Source: Darksidea phi
Lineage: Eukaryota > Ascomycota > Dothideomycetes > Pleosporales > Lentitheciaceae
Assembly (NCBI GenBank): GCA_030770425.1
Contig: JASJFT010000149.1
Span: forward strand, 48,215-112,214
DNA length: 64,000 bases
Reading direction: 5' to 3'
The notes below the pieces were generated by a model. The model was given only the letters and a program-made list of their open reading frames with translations, made no database searches and had not been told where the DNA came from. The position numbers and the translations under genes were made by a program. Below, piece by piece: positions 43,346-54,700 of the stretch (positions are counted from its first letter, which is position 1; every line of letters starts with the position of its first letter).

Positions 43346-44412
43346 ATGGCTACGCTATATGACGCTTCGGCTCTGCTATATGACACTTCGGCTCTCACAG
43401 CCGGTGACCTTATAGGAGACGAGTGGCTACACAAATCTGATGCAAAGTGTCCAATCAGCAAATCTTTGCGTAAAGTAGTAGCTAGGGAGAGAGTATACCA
43501 ACTGCTCGTAGAGGAAGTTCCTCTGGAGAGCAAGGCCGATCTCGAGTTTAAGAGGATAAAAGAGGACCTTCAAGCTGCAGCCGATAACAAATCTCTGTAC
43601 AAGACGCAAAGGGAGGGCCAGGAAGAGAAGACCGTGAAGCCTTCTGATGCTCTAGCTGCCTTACAAGACCTCCTTAAAGCGGCTGGTCTTCCTAAAGTTG
43701 CCGACCTTGTCTCACGTGGCATTCGTAATAAGGGGGAATTCACAAAACGGCTGGAAGCGCCGGTCCTCCAGTTCTTCAAGAAAACTTGTGGGGAATTATG
43801 GAAATGTGGTCCGTATTTCAGGCCATACTTCTTACGCGCTATTAATAAGATACAGACGATACCAACAACACCGACGACGCCGACGACACCACCTATACCA
43901 ACACCAACAAACGTAGGCGCACAGGGACCGATGAAGTTTCCACCCCACGAACGCTACTTGGGAATCCGTCCTCGGCCCAAAATCTGGTAGTCCCTGTGGC
44001 GCGTACGTCGGCAGCTCCTTTTCCGGACCCAGTTCTCGCCCTACAAACACTACCCGCAAATCCGCCCCCAGCCGCAAGCCCGATAGTCCATATGGTGCAT
44101 ACGTCGGAACCAGCTCCTGCTCCGGAAACAGCAACCATTTCAGTAGTCCCTGTAACGTATGCGTCACTACCTTCCCATGATGTTAAGGCTTTTTTGCGCG
44201 GTGATAAAGTACGATTTAAGGGACCTAGGTGTTTTCGACTTAGTGGTACAAATACGGTAACAGTTACTGAGGGCTTAGTTAAGTATATTGTTGATGGGAG
44301 AGAAATATGGATAACAACTGGTAGCAGGGTAGTCGAAAATCTGATATTTGTAGGGCAAGGCTCGGTGGCAAAACTAGAGAAACCTGACCCATCTATGCAG
44401 AAAGCTGGATAA
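43346..44412 (+). CDS. Two-exon orphan protein
   Basis: Exons 43346-43808 and 43856-44412 join across a 47-bp intron (GTCCGT donor, TACAG acceptor) into 339 residues. The join brings two separately readable halves into one frame. The N-terminus contains an internal repeat (LYDASAL, LYDTSAL). Residues about 25-150 are helical and charged (ALAALQDLLKAAGLPKVADL). From 155 there is an Asn/Thr/Asp/Pro-rich linker with a basic KRRRTG. The C-terminal 90 residues look like a small beta-rich domain (AFLRGDKVRFKGPRCFRLSG; LVKYIVDGREIWITTGSRVV). No signal peptide or membrane segment is seen. I recognise no family; the surrounding repeat-rich DNA suggests a lineage-specific gene. Confidence 0.6.
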
Positions 44413-45098
44413 TCGGGACATTTAATGCCTTTCCAAACCCGTCGCCCACTTGAACTTGAACTCTACCATCCCCTCCCGTACCGCGCACGGTTGAAACGCA
44501 GCGCGTCCCCGCGGTCCCACTGTCTTCTTCATTCACCCACCGCTCTGACTGCTCTATCCCAATGCAAAATTTAAAGAGATCCCTAACAGCGTTTCGATCG
44601 GGTACGAAATCGTATATTATACTGGGTACGAAATCGTATGTTGCACTGGGTACGAGTGAGCCTAAAAGTCTTACCATCAGAGCTTCAACTGCTCTATATG
44701 AGCAGACCATGTCGATGGTCCAGTCATTTGAACCTGGTGTCTGCCATTTAGTTATGCAGTTGGTTATGGCCTTGGAGTGTGAAATAGACATCCACCATGT
44801 CTCGGATAACCCTATCGACGCTTCTATTGAAGGCAACGACAAGTAGATTTTGTACATCCAGTCCTGAACTGCTTTTTGGTTTTCTGTATGGCCCGCATAA
44901 AATCAGCTTCAACCGGTATGAGATTGAAGAGGTAGGGGTGTAAAATGATATCACAGGAGGAGTGCACGCACCGTCTATCCCGGACCGTCCTGGGGTTGGA
45001 TCATTGGGAATTGTGCTTGGGCGTGTAGCCAGAGCATATTATTCCGGAACTTCTTCAGACATTATCAGGAAGCTTTGGGCCTTAGGGACCCGTTACTT

Positions 45099-45167
45099 AT
45101 TCGATTATAACGGTGTTTAGCAGTTTGACGACGCGATGGCTGCTACGCATTCGATAACGGTGTTTAG
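45099..45167 (+). repeat. Repeat X core between near-identical 19-22 bp direct repeats
   Basis: The 34-bp core (agtttgacgacgcgatggct followed by gctacgcattcgat) matches the end of repeat X seen at 35096 and, inverted, at 55542. It is bracketed by attcgattataacggtgtttag (45099-45120) and attcgataacggtgtttag (45149-45167). The arrangement could be a short tandem duplication of the repeat end or an insertion scar. Confidence 0.6.
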
Positions 45168-46841
45168 AGTGATGGATAGGTCGCTCGGTAATAAGGGATG
45201 AGTATTGGTGTGATGGACCGAAGCCAGGCTCGCGAGAGCGAGGGCGTCTCTAATAGCGGATGAAGAGAGCCCCTGGAAGTGGACAGCATCGACTAAAAGA
45301 GCGATTTTGGGAGCAGATCACCAGTTGAGCAAGGCGTAAGCTTAGTGCGGAGGGCTGTGTAGAACGTTTCGCCTGAGTTGTGGAAATGGATGGTATTGCA
45401 GCCTAGCCTGCTGGGAATGGCGGGGCCTTTATTACTGGCGTTAGCTCAGCGTCGCCTTCACGGCATGCATGTGGCCAGCCTAACCCGCGGGATGAAGGCT
45501 CAACACGACAATTCCGAACAAGAACAAAGGGGACCAGGGATGTCGTGGCCCAGTCTTACTTGCGGGTCAAATCGCTGGTCTATTGTAATGGATTATGGGA
45601 CCCAGCCCATAGTCCTACGGTTGGGCGCCAACATCGCCGTTAGCGCAATAGCTACACCGACTCTTGTCCATCTTCCAAACCAACACCGCCACGGTAACAC
45701 AACCTGTAAGACCCTCCAGTATATTGGACCGCAGTTCCACCTCCCATATATCCGTTCAAAATGCCGCTTGGTCGATAAGGGCGCGAGACGACGGTGACGT
45801 GGCAGCGAGAGGTTGCTATCAAGACCAGGGGGGTTGGGAAAAGCGGGGTAATTGGCGGTGCTGAACTAGGGGAATGCGATCCTCTCTCTAGATGAGAACG
45901 AAATAGACAACTTACCCTGGCTAGAGCCTGCAATTGACGGCGGAACGGCGGCAAGGCTATGCGCCCAAAACAGAATGTAAGGTGGAAGACGGTGCGCTTG
46001 CGGGGGCGGCGTACTGTTGAATATTTTCTGGCAAAGGCGTGCACAGACCGATGATGAGTAGCATGCACGTCTGTCACAGATGCAAAGCCCAAACAACCCG
46101 TTTCTGCATTGGGCCGAAGCAGGAGAGTATCCAATAGCATATGGCCAGGGTGCTACGATGCGTGGATAGCCGTCAAGTGCACCGGTTGGAGCGCGATGAC
46201 TAGTGCAGCCCTCACAAAGTAAACCTTAGAGGGCACAGCGCGGAAGTAAACATTGAGGCGATGGCAGAACGGCAGAACGGGCCCGCGCAAACCGGGGCCA
46301 TCGTGCTGGCCGATCTCTTGGCCGTTATTAAACGCTGTACGTGGGGAGCGAGAGAAGTCGATATAGGTTCGGTGCGCTCCAAGATGCTACGGCGGACAAA
46401 CCGCTTTTTATCCCACAGCCGTCAATCCAGGACCAGTGCGAACAAGGACGAGGACCTTGCCATATAGCGCGAATACGGACGACTTGATTGGCCGGACACT
46501 ACAGCTCGAATATGCACGCTGGGGGAATCGAAGGAGAACACGATCGAAGAGGCGGGGTCGACGGTGGAAGTTAAGGGGCGTATGCTTTTATAATTCGAAC
46601 CAACATAGCAAGCGAGTCCTGTCCATTTAGTCTGCTAGTATAGCCCAAAAAGGATCCGACAGGCAGGGGGGGAATGCGCAGGTTAACAACGGCCACCACC
46701 TCTTTCTCTTCTCAGTGTGCCCGCTGCAGACGCTGGCGAACAATTATACACTCCAGCTCTCTTCGGCTGCTGGGACGAGCTTTTGCATGGTTTCCGACCG
46801 GCAAGCCTGCCGTGGCCTGTCACGCTGCCATTTCTTGATTG

Positions 46842-47045
46842 TGCTTCCACCATCACTTCAGTGCCGGCAAGGATAAGCTGGTCGACATTATCGAGGGCAT
46901 TATTGGTGTACTTGTCTCAAGAGCTGTGTCCGTGAACGGGGGGGTAGTGACAACGATGGACCGATGCGCCCGCTGCAACGCTGTCCTCCGGTTGCGCGAC
47001 GGTGGTTACGTTGGAAGCTATGGCGACGGGTCGATTGAAGCGTAA
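46842..47045 (+). pseudogene. Possible small hydrophobic-protein fragment without start codon
   Basis: The frame reads CFHHHFSAGKDKLVDIIEGI then IGVLVSRAVSV and ends at 47045. It recalls short ascomycete proteins that begin with a Cys/His-rich segment followed by a DKLV-type amphipathic and membrane helix. No ATG opens the frame; the codon before CFHHH is att-g, and an upstream exon is not obvious. The downstream half is low in hydrophobic residues compared with what the pattern suggests. Treated as a fragment with low confidence. Confidence 0.25.
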
Positions 47046-47520
47046 CGGTGGACGACTTTCAAATCGATCTTGCTTCGTGGGGCCAGAGGTAGGGATGAGC
47101 GATGCCGCAGGCCGAAGAGGCGGCGAGATGGGTAGGTGGTTAGCATTGTCGAAGTGGAGGCGGAGGGTGATTGTGCGAAGCTTTACTGCCCATCACAGCA
47201 CGCGCGCTACCAACCTCTCACGGGAGGGCGGTGTATACGCAAATTCTTCCACTCACGTCAATACTAGCCGAAAAATGCTTTTATTTTGAGGGGCGTCACC
47301 CCTACCCACGATAAATATATACATGAAATACAAGAATCGCTATATTTCCCGTCAACCATGGGAGGGAAGGCATGCACTGCACTCATTCATCTCCCAGAGA
47401 CGCACCAATCTGACCAAACCTCAACCCATGCTTTAGAGCTCATTTTGGACAGGTTTCCGCGAGATTCAAAGGTAGCCGAGGATCCAAAGTGCCCATCGCC
47501 TTCGATTGATCCTCCAAAGG

Positions 47521-48213
47521 TTAACCAGTCCAAACCGCAGGACCGGGCATCTCATACGAAGTGGGATTGTTCCACTTGTTGAACGCGATGCCCGGGTCAT
47601 TTGCACTATAGATGCCCGGAATCTTAGCCAACGGCGACGGATTCCCACCACCAGGTCCCGAGATCTTCAACTGGGCGCACTCCATGTAGAACTGCGCCTT
47701 GCCCACATGGCCTTCATGCACAGCAATATGCTCGGCACGCACCAAATATTCCCCTGGAGGAATCGAATCGGGTATAGTGAATTCCAGGCGATCTTTCTGC
47801 CACGTGCACCAACTCGCATCGGTACCAGGTGAACCACCGCAAAGTCCACTTTCCCAGACTTTGAACCAGTCGCCACTTCCGTCGTATGAGCTTACGGAAC
47901 CGGGCGCTTTTGACATGTATACGAAGCCAGGTCCAGGATGCTCGATGAATTCGTTGAAGGCGAGCTTGAAGCCGATTTTATCGCCGGCGTTGACGCTATA
48001 GGTCTGGGGAGCTGCGTTTGTGGCGCCCTTGTTGCAACGAAGCTCTGGAGAGTTGACAATTTCGCTCGTGAACGAGGGCATGTATGTGTTGGTGTTCTTC
48101 CGAATGTAGGTGTAGTCCTGGCCCACGGCCTGGCCGTTCACAATGAGCTGCGAGAAAATATAATGGCCTTCCGCTAGGGAGGCGAGAAGAGCTGCAAGAG
48201 CGAAAGTCTTCAT
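47521..48213 (-). CDS. AA9 lytic polysaccharide monooxygenase
   Basis: A single exon of 230 residues. The signal peptide (MKTFALAALLASLAEG) is followed directly by His17, which becomes the N-terminal histidine of the copper histidine brace (HYIFSQLIVNG). The second brace His is His92 in EFIEHPGPGFVYMSKAPG, and the axial Tyr176 with Gln174 lies in AQFYMEC. LVRAEHIAVHEGH carries the conserved outer-sphere His. The length fits a catalytic-domain-only AA9 enzyme (formerly GH61) without a cellulose-binding module. The role is oxidative cleavage of cellulose or related glucans outside the cell. The frame stays open upstream to 48666, but the signal peptide and mature His fix the start at 48213. Confidence 0.93.
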   Translation of the reverse strand: MKTFALAALLASLAEGHYIFSQLIVNGQAVGQDYTYIRKNTNTYMPSFTSEIVNSPELRCNKGATNAAPQTYSVNAGDKIGFKLAFNEFIEHPGPGFVYMSKAPGSVSSYDGSGDWFKVWESGLCGGSPGTDASWCTWQKDRLEFTIPDSIPPGEYLVRAEHIAVHEGHVGKAQFYMECAQLKISGPGGGNPSPLAKIPGIYSANDPGIAFNKWNNPTSYEMPGPAVWTG

Positions 48214-51200
48214 CTTGAAAGGGTTTTGAACGAAAGTAAGGCAAGAAGGTATGAACAAGAACTCGACGTTTGTAGAACGAATGGCCAATGACCCAGTGGA
48301 TGAAGTTTGGAAGGGACGGGATCCTGCGAGGCATTTATACCAATTTTTCATTCCCCTTTCCATTCTTTTCGTCACTATAATCAGCGAATATTTACTGGCG
48401 GAAGAATCGCATGAACGTTGTGGTTCCTTGGCCTCCTCCCGTTTCGCTTGGCATTCATCTATCTGTGTCTCTTCGCCGCCACATATCCCAAATTCCAGGA
48501 TTTCGTTACGGTGAGCAGTATTACGAGGACAGAATTTAATTTCCGAGCTCTCTTTCGCATGTCTCCCGCGGGAACCTGTCATTCTACTTGCAGTCCTTCG
48601 GTGCGCCACCTCATCTAAGATGTCGAAATTCAGGAAGGGATCAAGCGGTTTATATCTTGAAGCCATTCACGTAGTATTTTCCATTTGGGGTTGGCACTCC
48701 TACCAATTTTGATGATCATGTTCTCAAATTGAATTTCGGTTCAACAACAATTCGATGCAAATTCCATCGCAAGGAGAATTCGTACTTCTGAGTACGAAAT
48801 CACATGATCGGTAGCATTTCTATGAAACAACCCAACCCACAGACAGTTACCAATAACCGACGCCCAATGAAAATGTCCCGTGTGGATGGTGAAACAACAA
48901 TCCTAAGCTTATGGTCTCTCCACAGTTTTACATGATCGTCAAGGCCATCATCTTTACGAAACCAGACTACAATTGCAGGATGGCGCCGCCCTGGACCTCA
49001 GCTTGAACCTCTACCTTATCTACTTTGGTGTGACTTCGCGACAGGGCACCGTGATCGAAGCTGGAGATGATATTGCAAGAGCTCTTGCCCAACTCTCCAG
49101 AGAGTGCGCGGGGTAATGGGGCCCAAATAGGGCTGTACGCTTCAGTATTACATAATCTGTAGTATGATGGGGTGCGACAAAGACGGCGGGTTGATGGAGG
49201 GTGAGTGAAAACGCGCGTCAGGCTTCTCTGAGTGCAGACAAGATGGTATTCTAGCGAGGCGAGCATGACGAGGAAGCGTCGAGACTGGATGAGTGTGGGT
49301 CCGTTGTTGGCCTCGTTTGGTTGTAGTGGATCCAGGAAACATGAAACGAGGCAGCATGGGGCGTTGCAGGGGTTGGACTTGGCGCTCCAAAATCGGCGAC
49401 GGAAAATCTCCAAAAAAGGAATCAAAAGTCCCGGAACGTAGAGTTACTGTGGTAAACTGGTGAATAGTGGGTTCACTGGTATGTACGAGGTGGTTGTTGG
49501 GTGAGTGATAGCTTAGATTCCTATGGGCCGATTCCTCCGGAGGCTCGCTCGAACATCTGCAGGATGATTAAATTTTCCAAAGAAAGGAGACTGGAGGACT
49601 TCCTTTTTCTTGCCCTCACCTAGTACTGTCGAACAGATCATCGCTAGAGGGAATTACATTCGATGAAATCGAGCTGGTCGAGCCGGACTTGTCTGCTGTT
49701 GACAATGCGCCTTATATCCCAAAAAATAGATGCAACCGCCATCTTCCGGTTTCCCTTTAACATTAACTAGGCGACTAGTTCAAAGAACTACTTATTAATG
49801 AGCGAAGAAGAGAAGAGTTGATGAACCACAAGATTAGTGAGGGCTATGACGATGAGGATAAGGAACGAGAACGACGAAATACTGTGGAAATGATATGGCA
49901 TATTAGACTACAAAATTAGACGCACATCCAGACATTCGGATGGTGGCCTCTGCATCTTGACGTTGGGCTTTTACAATGCGCGTAGACAAAAAAGCGGCCA
50001 GTTTAAGTCAATCGCGACCGGCACATTAACAAGATCTCTCCGCCCAATACCATATACCTTAACGCAGTGCCTTTCCTTCCGCCGATGTCGGAAATGAGAC
50101 CTCGCGTCTCTGATCTTGCATTTTTTATTGGCTCACATTTCCTCGCAACCAGGATCTAGCATCCGTTAGCAGTTGTGCTCGGAAAGGGAGTTACAAAGTA
50201 CTGACTGCGCACTTCATAACCCGTTAAACCATCTCTCTCCGACGTCCTCGGTCCGCACTCGCTCTCCCTAGTATTCCACTTTACTAGAAGCGGAACAAGC
50301 GAAATAAGTTTCACGCCGAGAACCAGCGTTAGGATTAAAGGCGCCGTCGCAAAAGCGAAAATTGGGCGGACGATATCGAAGATATGCATAGTGCGTGGTT
50401 AAGACCTCGTGCCGGAAACTGAAACGGTGGGAAAGAGAAGTTGTAGTATGTAAGGGTTGTGTAGTGGGCATGACAGAGCTCGTTGGGGCAGGGTCAAGGT
50501 TAAAGTACAAACTGCATGCGCTGTCTGCTACCCGTGCCGCAATCTAGTTCACTACGCCTTACGCTAACCCCACCCAATATTTCACAGTACACCCAAGCAT
50601 ACCGAATTTGCCGCACACGATACTAGTGTGGTGGCGAAGTGTCTGTGCTGTGTTGACACGCTCCGCGCGGAAGGGTTCACACGTGCGGCTAGTTCCACTC
50701 AGAGGTCAAAGCTCGGATGTGCACATGAACGGATCTGGTAGGTTTCGCGCATGTGGTGGTTGTGTGGATAAGGAATTGGGAGAGTTGGTTTCGAACCTCA
50801 CGTCAGAATCTGCAGTAGAAGTGACTACGAGTATGCCGAGATCGTATGCCGTATCGAAGGTTTTATTGAGAGACGAACCACTTGAGATGCCTAAACCTAG
50901 ACAGTAGTACATGGCATTTATCCACTTTTGCCACCCTCTTAACGATTATCGAGGCCCTCGTCGCTACATCATGTTTCTTCCAATCGATTATTCACGTGAC
51001 CTGGGCGCGATATAACAGTTATTCAGGCAATAGGTCTCTTGTCTCCCATTACTTGGTGGGTATGCAAAGGTATCTAGCGACTTTCTGGGGCCAGCAAACA
51101 GTTTTGAGCGTTGGTAGAAACTTTTTCCGCACGGCGGCACTCTTGACGTGGGGCATAGATGAAGGTAAGAGTTAGTACAACTGAAATAGGAATTTAGGCC

Positions 51201-51571
51201 TTAAGTTGACGCTGTCATGGGTCGCAAATAGCTATCTCTACGTGCGGTTCAAGACTACGTATTAATGCGGAAAGTGCGTAGTGCTCAGTGATAGTAGATG
51301 AAGAGACCCGTTGCCGCTGGTAGAAACGCTTCATAACAAATGGTTCGTACACTACTTTATCTTGGATCCACACAAGTCTAAGTACAATTGCACGGATGTT
51401 ATCTTGTGCATTATCCTCCCGATAGCCCTGCATAATTTGCAGGTACCTATTCAAGATTTGTGACATCGCCTGGCATCGAACACATACAACAAATTTAGGC
51501 TCAAGGTAGCCTGAACTCTTGGGTCGCGATAAAGAGAAGTGGTTTCATCAGCGACAAGGTCGCGAGATCTA
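48214..51571. other. Long gene-poor stretch, no gene recognised
   Basis: About 3.4 kb. Several minor frames might be small genes but have no recognisable family. At 50156-50389 minus, 77 residues start with a hydrophobic segment (IFAFATAPLILTLVLGVKLI). At 51215-51466 minus, 83 residues have mixed composition (MSQILNRYLQIMQGYRED). At 48967-49425 minus, the C-terminus is protein-like (FDHGALSRSHTKVDKVEVQA). None has supporting splice or homology evidence. The left 0.5 kb is the LPMO promoter region. Confidence 0.45.
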
Positions 51572-53056
51572 CTATTTGTCCGAATCACTCGCTGTGCAGC
51601 ACCAATTCTCCCCCCACTCGAAATCTAGGTGCCGGATTTTGTATCTCGCAGCCTCCTTCGGCTGGAAGTAATACCAATCCTCCTCTGTCACCATGTTCGC
51701 ATCCCTATCTCCGCTCTCATTCCCGGCTAGATTCCAAGGCTTCAGCACCCGGTGCGCAACACTGATGTCCCAAGTGGGGAGAATCTGACCCGATGGTAAC
51801 GACCTTAAGCCACTCCATCCGTTAGATGGCCAAAAGGCGTCCGGCACCTCGTGCGTAGCCTGACATGTGTCGACATGAGGCACTGAAAGGCCGCTGGATG
51901 TCGTATCTATAACCTCAGCCGAAGACCAATCATGTCGCTGACGGCCCGGGCTACCAACAGCGGAGACGGCGACTTGGGCTTCCCGTTTTCCTTCGGTCTG
52001 CTTCGCTAATGCGGTTTTTGAAGGCGTCGCACCCAACTCATCGTTCTCCACCCGATTCACCTCCTTGAACTGAATCGATATTCCACCTTCCGCATTCTCT
52101 TCACGCCGCCTAACAGACCTCCGCAAAGTATTACCCCATTCGCCATGCAAGAAGCCTTCCTCGTCTACCCGGACCCCTCTATTCACGATCTCCAACCGCA
52201 CAGTCTTTCCCATTAAGCTTCTTCCCTGCAGCTCCTGCATTGCATGGTTCCGCTCCTCGAAAGATCCCAGCATCACGAAGCCAAATCCTAGTGGCTTTCC
52301 AGTCCTAGGATGACGACGAGGCTTGAAGTCTACAACGTTGTAGTCCGTGAAGAACAGGTTGACCGAGACAAGATTTGCTTCCGGGTGTAGGTTGTTGATC
52401 AGGAGCACCCGGTTCGAGGGGTCGGTTGAAGGGTTGAGCTTCTTAGGGCGGCTCGGGGTGACCGGGACTATTGGCATAGCGACTGGGGGAATATGAGAAC
52501 GTTTGACGGTGGGAGAGGTGCCATCGGTCATTTTTTGCGACAGTGCAACGTCTTCGTCCTCGGGCGTTTGCTCTTTGGCAACCGGTTGTACAGGGGAAGC
52601 TAGAGATGCATCTGGAAGAGCGATGGTGGTGGGGGCAGCAGTTTGCTCCACAACAGGGCTTTTAGGTTCAGGTTGCTGTTGTGGCGTGGTCTCTATCACT
52701 ACCCCCAGCTCAGGCTCAGCCTTCTTCCCAATTTCGGTTCTATTCAATAGCCCCTCCTTCCTGATCTTGAAACCCCCCTTCGCTCTTAGTATCCTCACCG
52801 AACGTCCAAGCAACTCCTTGTTATCGAGATCCCTCTCCGCGCGGAAAAGCTCCTGCATAGAAGACATGAGGACGTAGGCGATGATATGTTTTCCAGATTT
52901 GACGTTTAGGTCGCGTCTCCAGTCGATGACGTCGAAGCCATCGAAAAAAGCTCGGAGGTCGGCATCAGTTGCATCGAAGTGGAGGTTTCCCAGGCGGAGG
53001 ACGCGGTGTTCGGGCTTGTCGCCGTCGCCAATGGAGATTTTGGTACGGCGGGGCAT
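51572..53056 (-). CDS. RNA-binding protein with two RRM domains
   Basis: A single exon of 494 residues. RRM1 spans about 18-93 (VLRLGNLHFDATDADLRAFF) and RRM2 about 215-292, the latter with an RNP1-like KPLGFGFVML (254-263) and RNP2-like VLLINNLH. A Pro/Gln/Thr-rich linker separates them, and a long C-terminal part is rich in Trp near the end (EEDWYYFQPKEAARY; HLDFEWGENWCC). RRM1 lacks a strong RNP1 aromatic pair, so RRM2 is the likelier RNA contact. The protein probably acts in mRNA metabolism in nucleus or cytoplasm. I cannot name an ortholog. Confidence 0.85.
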   Translation of the reverse strand: MPRRTKISIGDGDKPEHRVLRLGNLHFDATDADLRAFFDGFDVIDWRRDLNVKSGKHIIAYVLMSSMQELFRAERDLDNKELLGRSVRILRAKGGFKIRKEGLLNRTEIGKKAEPELGVVIETTPQQQPEPKSPVVEQTAAPTTIALPDASLASPVQPVAKEQTPEDEDVALSQKMTDGTSPTVKRSHIPPVAMPIVPVTPSRPKKLNPSTDPSNRVLLINNLHPEANLVSVNLFFTDYNVVDFKPRRHPRTGKPLGFGFVMLGSFEERNHAMQELQGRSLMGKTVRLEIVNRGVRVDEEGFLHGEWGNTLRRSVRRREENAEGGISIQFKEVNRVENDELGATPSKTALAKQTEGKREAQVAVSAVGSPGRQRHDWSSAEVIDTTSSGLSVPHVDTCQATHEVPDAFWPSNGWSGLRSLPSGQILPTWDISVAHRVLKPWNLAGNESGDRDANMVTEEDWYYFQPKEAARYKIRHLDFEWGENWCCTASDSDK

Positions 53057-53384
53057 TTTAATGATGACCGGGGAATCGCTAGTGTGAACTTGTCCAGAGG
53101 CAGTGGGATATGTCTAAAGATACCACCTGTGTTGTGATTGGCTTATAATCTGAATTCGACATACGCTGGTGGAGTACAGGTTTGGGCAGTGTTTGCTATA
53201 ATTACAGGTCGTATTTCGAAGGTGACCGAGGTAGAAGAAGCTAAAAGAAGGGTGAGAAAGAATTGATTTCTTGCATCTTCTTTCAATCGAGTGTAGGAAT
53301 ACTGCTTCACTCAGGAAGTACATGCGTATATTCCGTGATAGCAGAAGTAGAGGTGAATGTTACTCAATAACTCTTCTTGGTTTT
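53057..53384. other. Upstream region of the RRM gene
   Basis: About 0.33 kb of non-coding DNA between the RRM gene start and repeat Y. Nothing else is recognised. Confidence 0.4.
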
Positions 53385-53560
53385 GGATTTGCACAATGGG
53401 AGTCTCATTGTAAGGTCCGCACAAATAGAGTAGGAGTTTGTACAAAGTAGAAGTACTATACCCACACCTTGTACGAAATAATAGAGCTGTAGAATTATAT
53501 ACAGTACTGTCGATCGTAAGCGACGAAGTGATGTTTCGAACGTTGAGGCGACGAGAGTCG
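53385..53560 (-). repeat. Dispersed repeat Y, inverted copy
   Basis: Read on the minus strand, the segment runs cgttcgaaacatcacttcgt ... gtacaaggtgtgggtatagt ... gagactcccattgtgcaaat and matches 55660-55840 base for base over most of its length, with mostly C/T and G/A differences. The first half also matches 34635-34718. It may be a solo LTR or part of one (beyond the match the minus strand continues into gagttattgagtaaca), but no target duplication is visible. Confidence 0.75.
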
Positions 53561-54700
53561 CAGACCGTTAGGAGACTCCCACAGCGGTGGCGATGAGTTA
53601 GCTTAACTTTAATTCTACGTTTTATCTTTCCGTAAACTTTCAAGCTTGTTGGTTTGTTGAATATCCAGTCACTAGGCGGTGTTTTACAATGCTTGGTACA
53701 ATGGTCCCCATCAGCAGATCATCCGACATATACCACTGCGCTGTCATGCTTCACACTTCACCCTCTTCCGTCACGGCTTGACTGGTACGTGACATGAAAA
53801 TGTATTCCGCTATCCAGCGGAACTGGGATCTCCAACACCGGACACCTGCCCAGATAAATTGCGCTCTTTGAAGAATGCGAAAATTCCGACGGGAATTATT
53901 GCGGAGCGAAACACCTGTCTTGCTCGCAGGATCCGCTTTTTCTGCGCGTTTGTGCACTTTCAGACTGAACCGGCACGCGATATTCTCACGCCGCGCTTTG
54001 AGGACAAAGCGCCGAGGTAATCTATATATTAGTGCTAACAAGACGTCGCTGTGGGATGACAGGAGGTGAAGGCTTGTACAATTCCGATGCAATTGGATGG
54101 AGAGGCAGAGTTTGATATTGACAAAGATAATCACGGGGCGGAAAAGCATACATTTTATGTAAGAGGGTGCCGGAGCTGAATGTCTTCTAGGCCGTGGTTC
54201 GTCGGAATGTAGATTACTGCGGTGTGCCTAAGCGGAGCTTACTACTTTTGGAAAATAGTCATCCCAAGCCCGAAAACTCTGCAAGGCTGAATACACCTTA
54301 TTCTAAGGAGGTAGTTGCTTACTAAAGTCTGCACAACTTTTATAAGATGCTGACCGCCGAAGCAGCTCCACTTGGTTGGGGAGGGCGGAGCAGCCCATTT
54401 AGGTAACCATTTACGATCTCAATCTCTAAGCGTACACGCTAGGTGACGGAAAGGGAAATATATAATTCTGATTTGACTAGAGTTGCTTACAGATGCTTCA
54501 TGAGCAACCGGATTCTGCTAAGATAGTGCTGCAGCGTGTTCAGAAATGTGAATATAAAAGCTGTCTTCCTCATCAATTTCCATCCAGCAGCCAACTGCAA
54601 TCACCAACGAACAAGACTTGGTTCTCCACATCCATCCACATCAATCTACCACCTCAAAGTTGAACATATCTTCCTCCTCCAACGAAACACCAGCACCACA
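53561..54700. other. Upstream region of the KP4-like gene, no other gene
   Basis: About 1.1 kb. Short frames only. The 165 bp just before the KP4-like ATG stay open in its frame but look like leader sequence (CA-rich, few G), consistent with a 5' UTR ending in caccacaatgc. Confidence 0.5.

Larger units (their letters stand above)
44413..47520. other. Gene-poor stretch, no intact gene recognised
   Basis: About 3.1 kb. It holds a 24-bp direct repeat (tgggtacgaaatcgtat core) at 44597-44650, a copy of repeat X at 45122, and several unrecognised frames on both strands (for example 44562-44846 plus and 45652-46140 minus). A possible small-protein fragment at 46842 is listed separately. I do not support any of the other frames as genes. 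Confidence 0.45.

Noticed and set aside
39507..44412. P450 plus neighbouring genes as a secondary-metabolite cluster
   Set aside because: No polyketide synthase, NRPS, terpene cyclase, transporter or pathway regulator lies nearby; the neighbours are orphans and repeats.
44393..44857. Overlapping plus (94-codon) and minus (154-codon) frames over a 24-bp direct repeat
   Set aside because: Both strands stay open because the repeat has no stops; neither shows conserved motifs, a signal peptide or splice partners.
45652..46140. 162-codon minus-strand frame
   Set aside because: His/Arg/Ser/Pro-heavy with no motif or hydrophobic core; likely chance in GC-rich DNA.
48214..48666. Upstream extension of the LPMO frame to 381 codons
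   Set aside because: The signal peptide and the mature N-terminal His required for copper binding place the start at 48213; the upstream part is leader DNA that happens to be open.
50785..50805. aggttcgaaacc on the minus strand, resembling a tRNA B box
   Set aside because: No paired T stem, acceptor stem or A box is found around it, so it is not supported as a tRNA gene.
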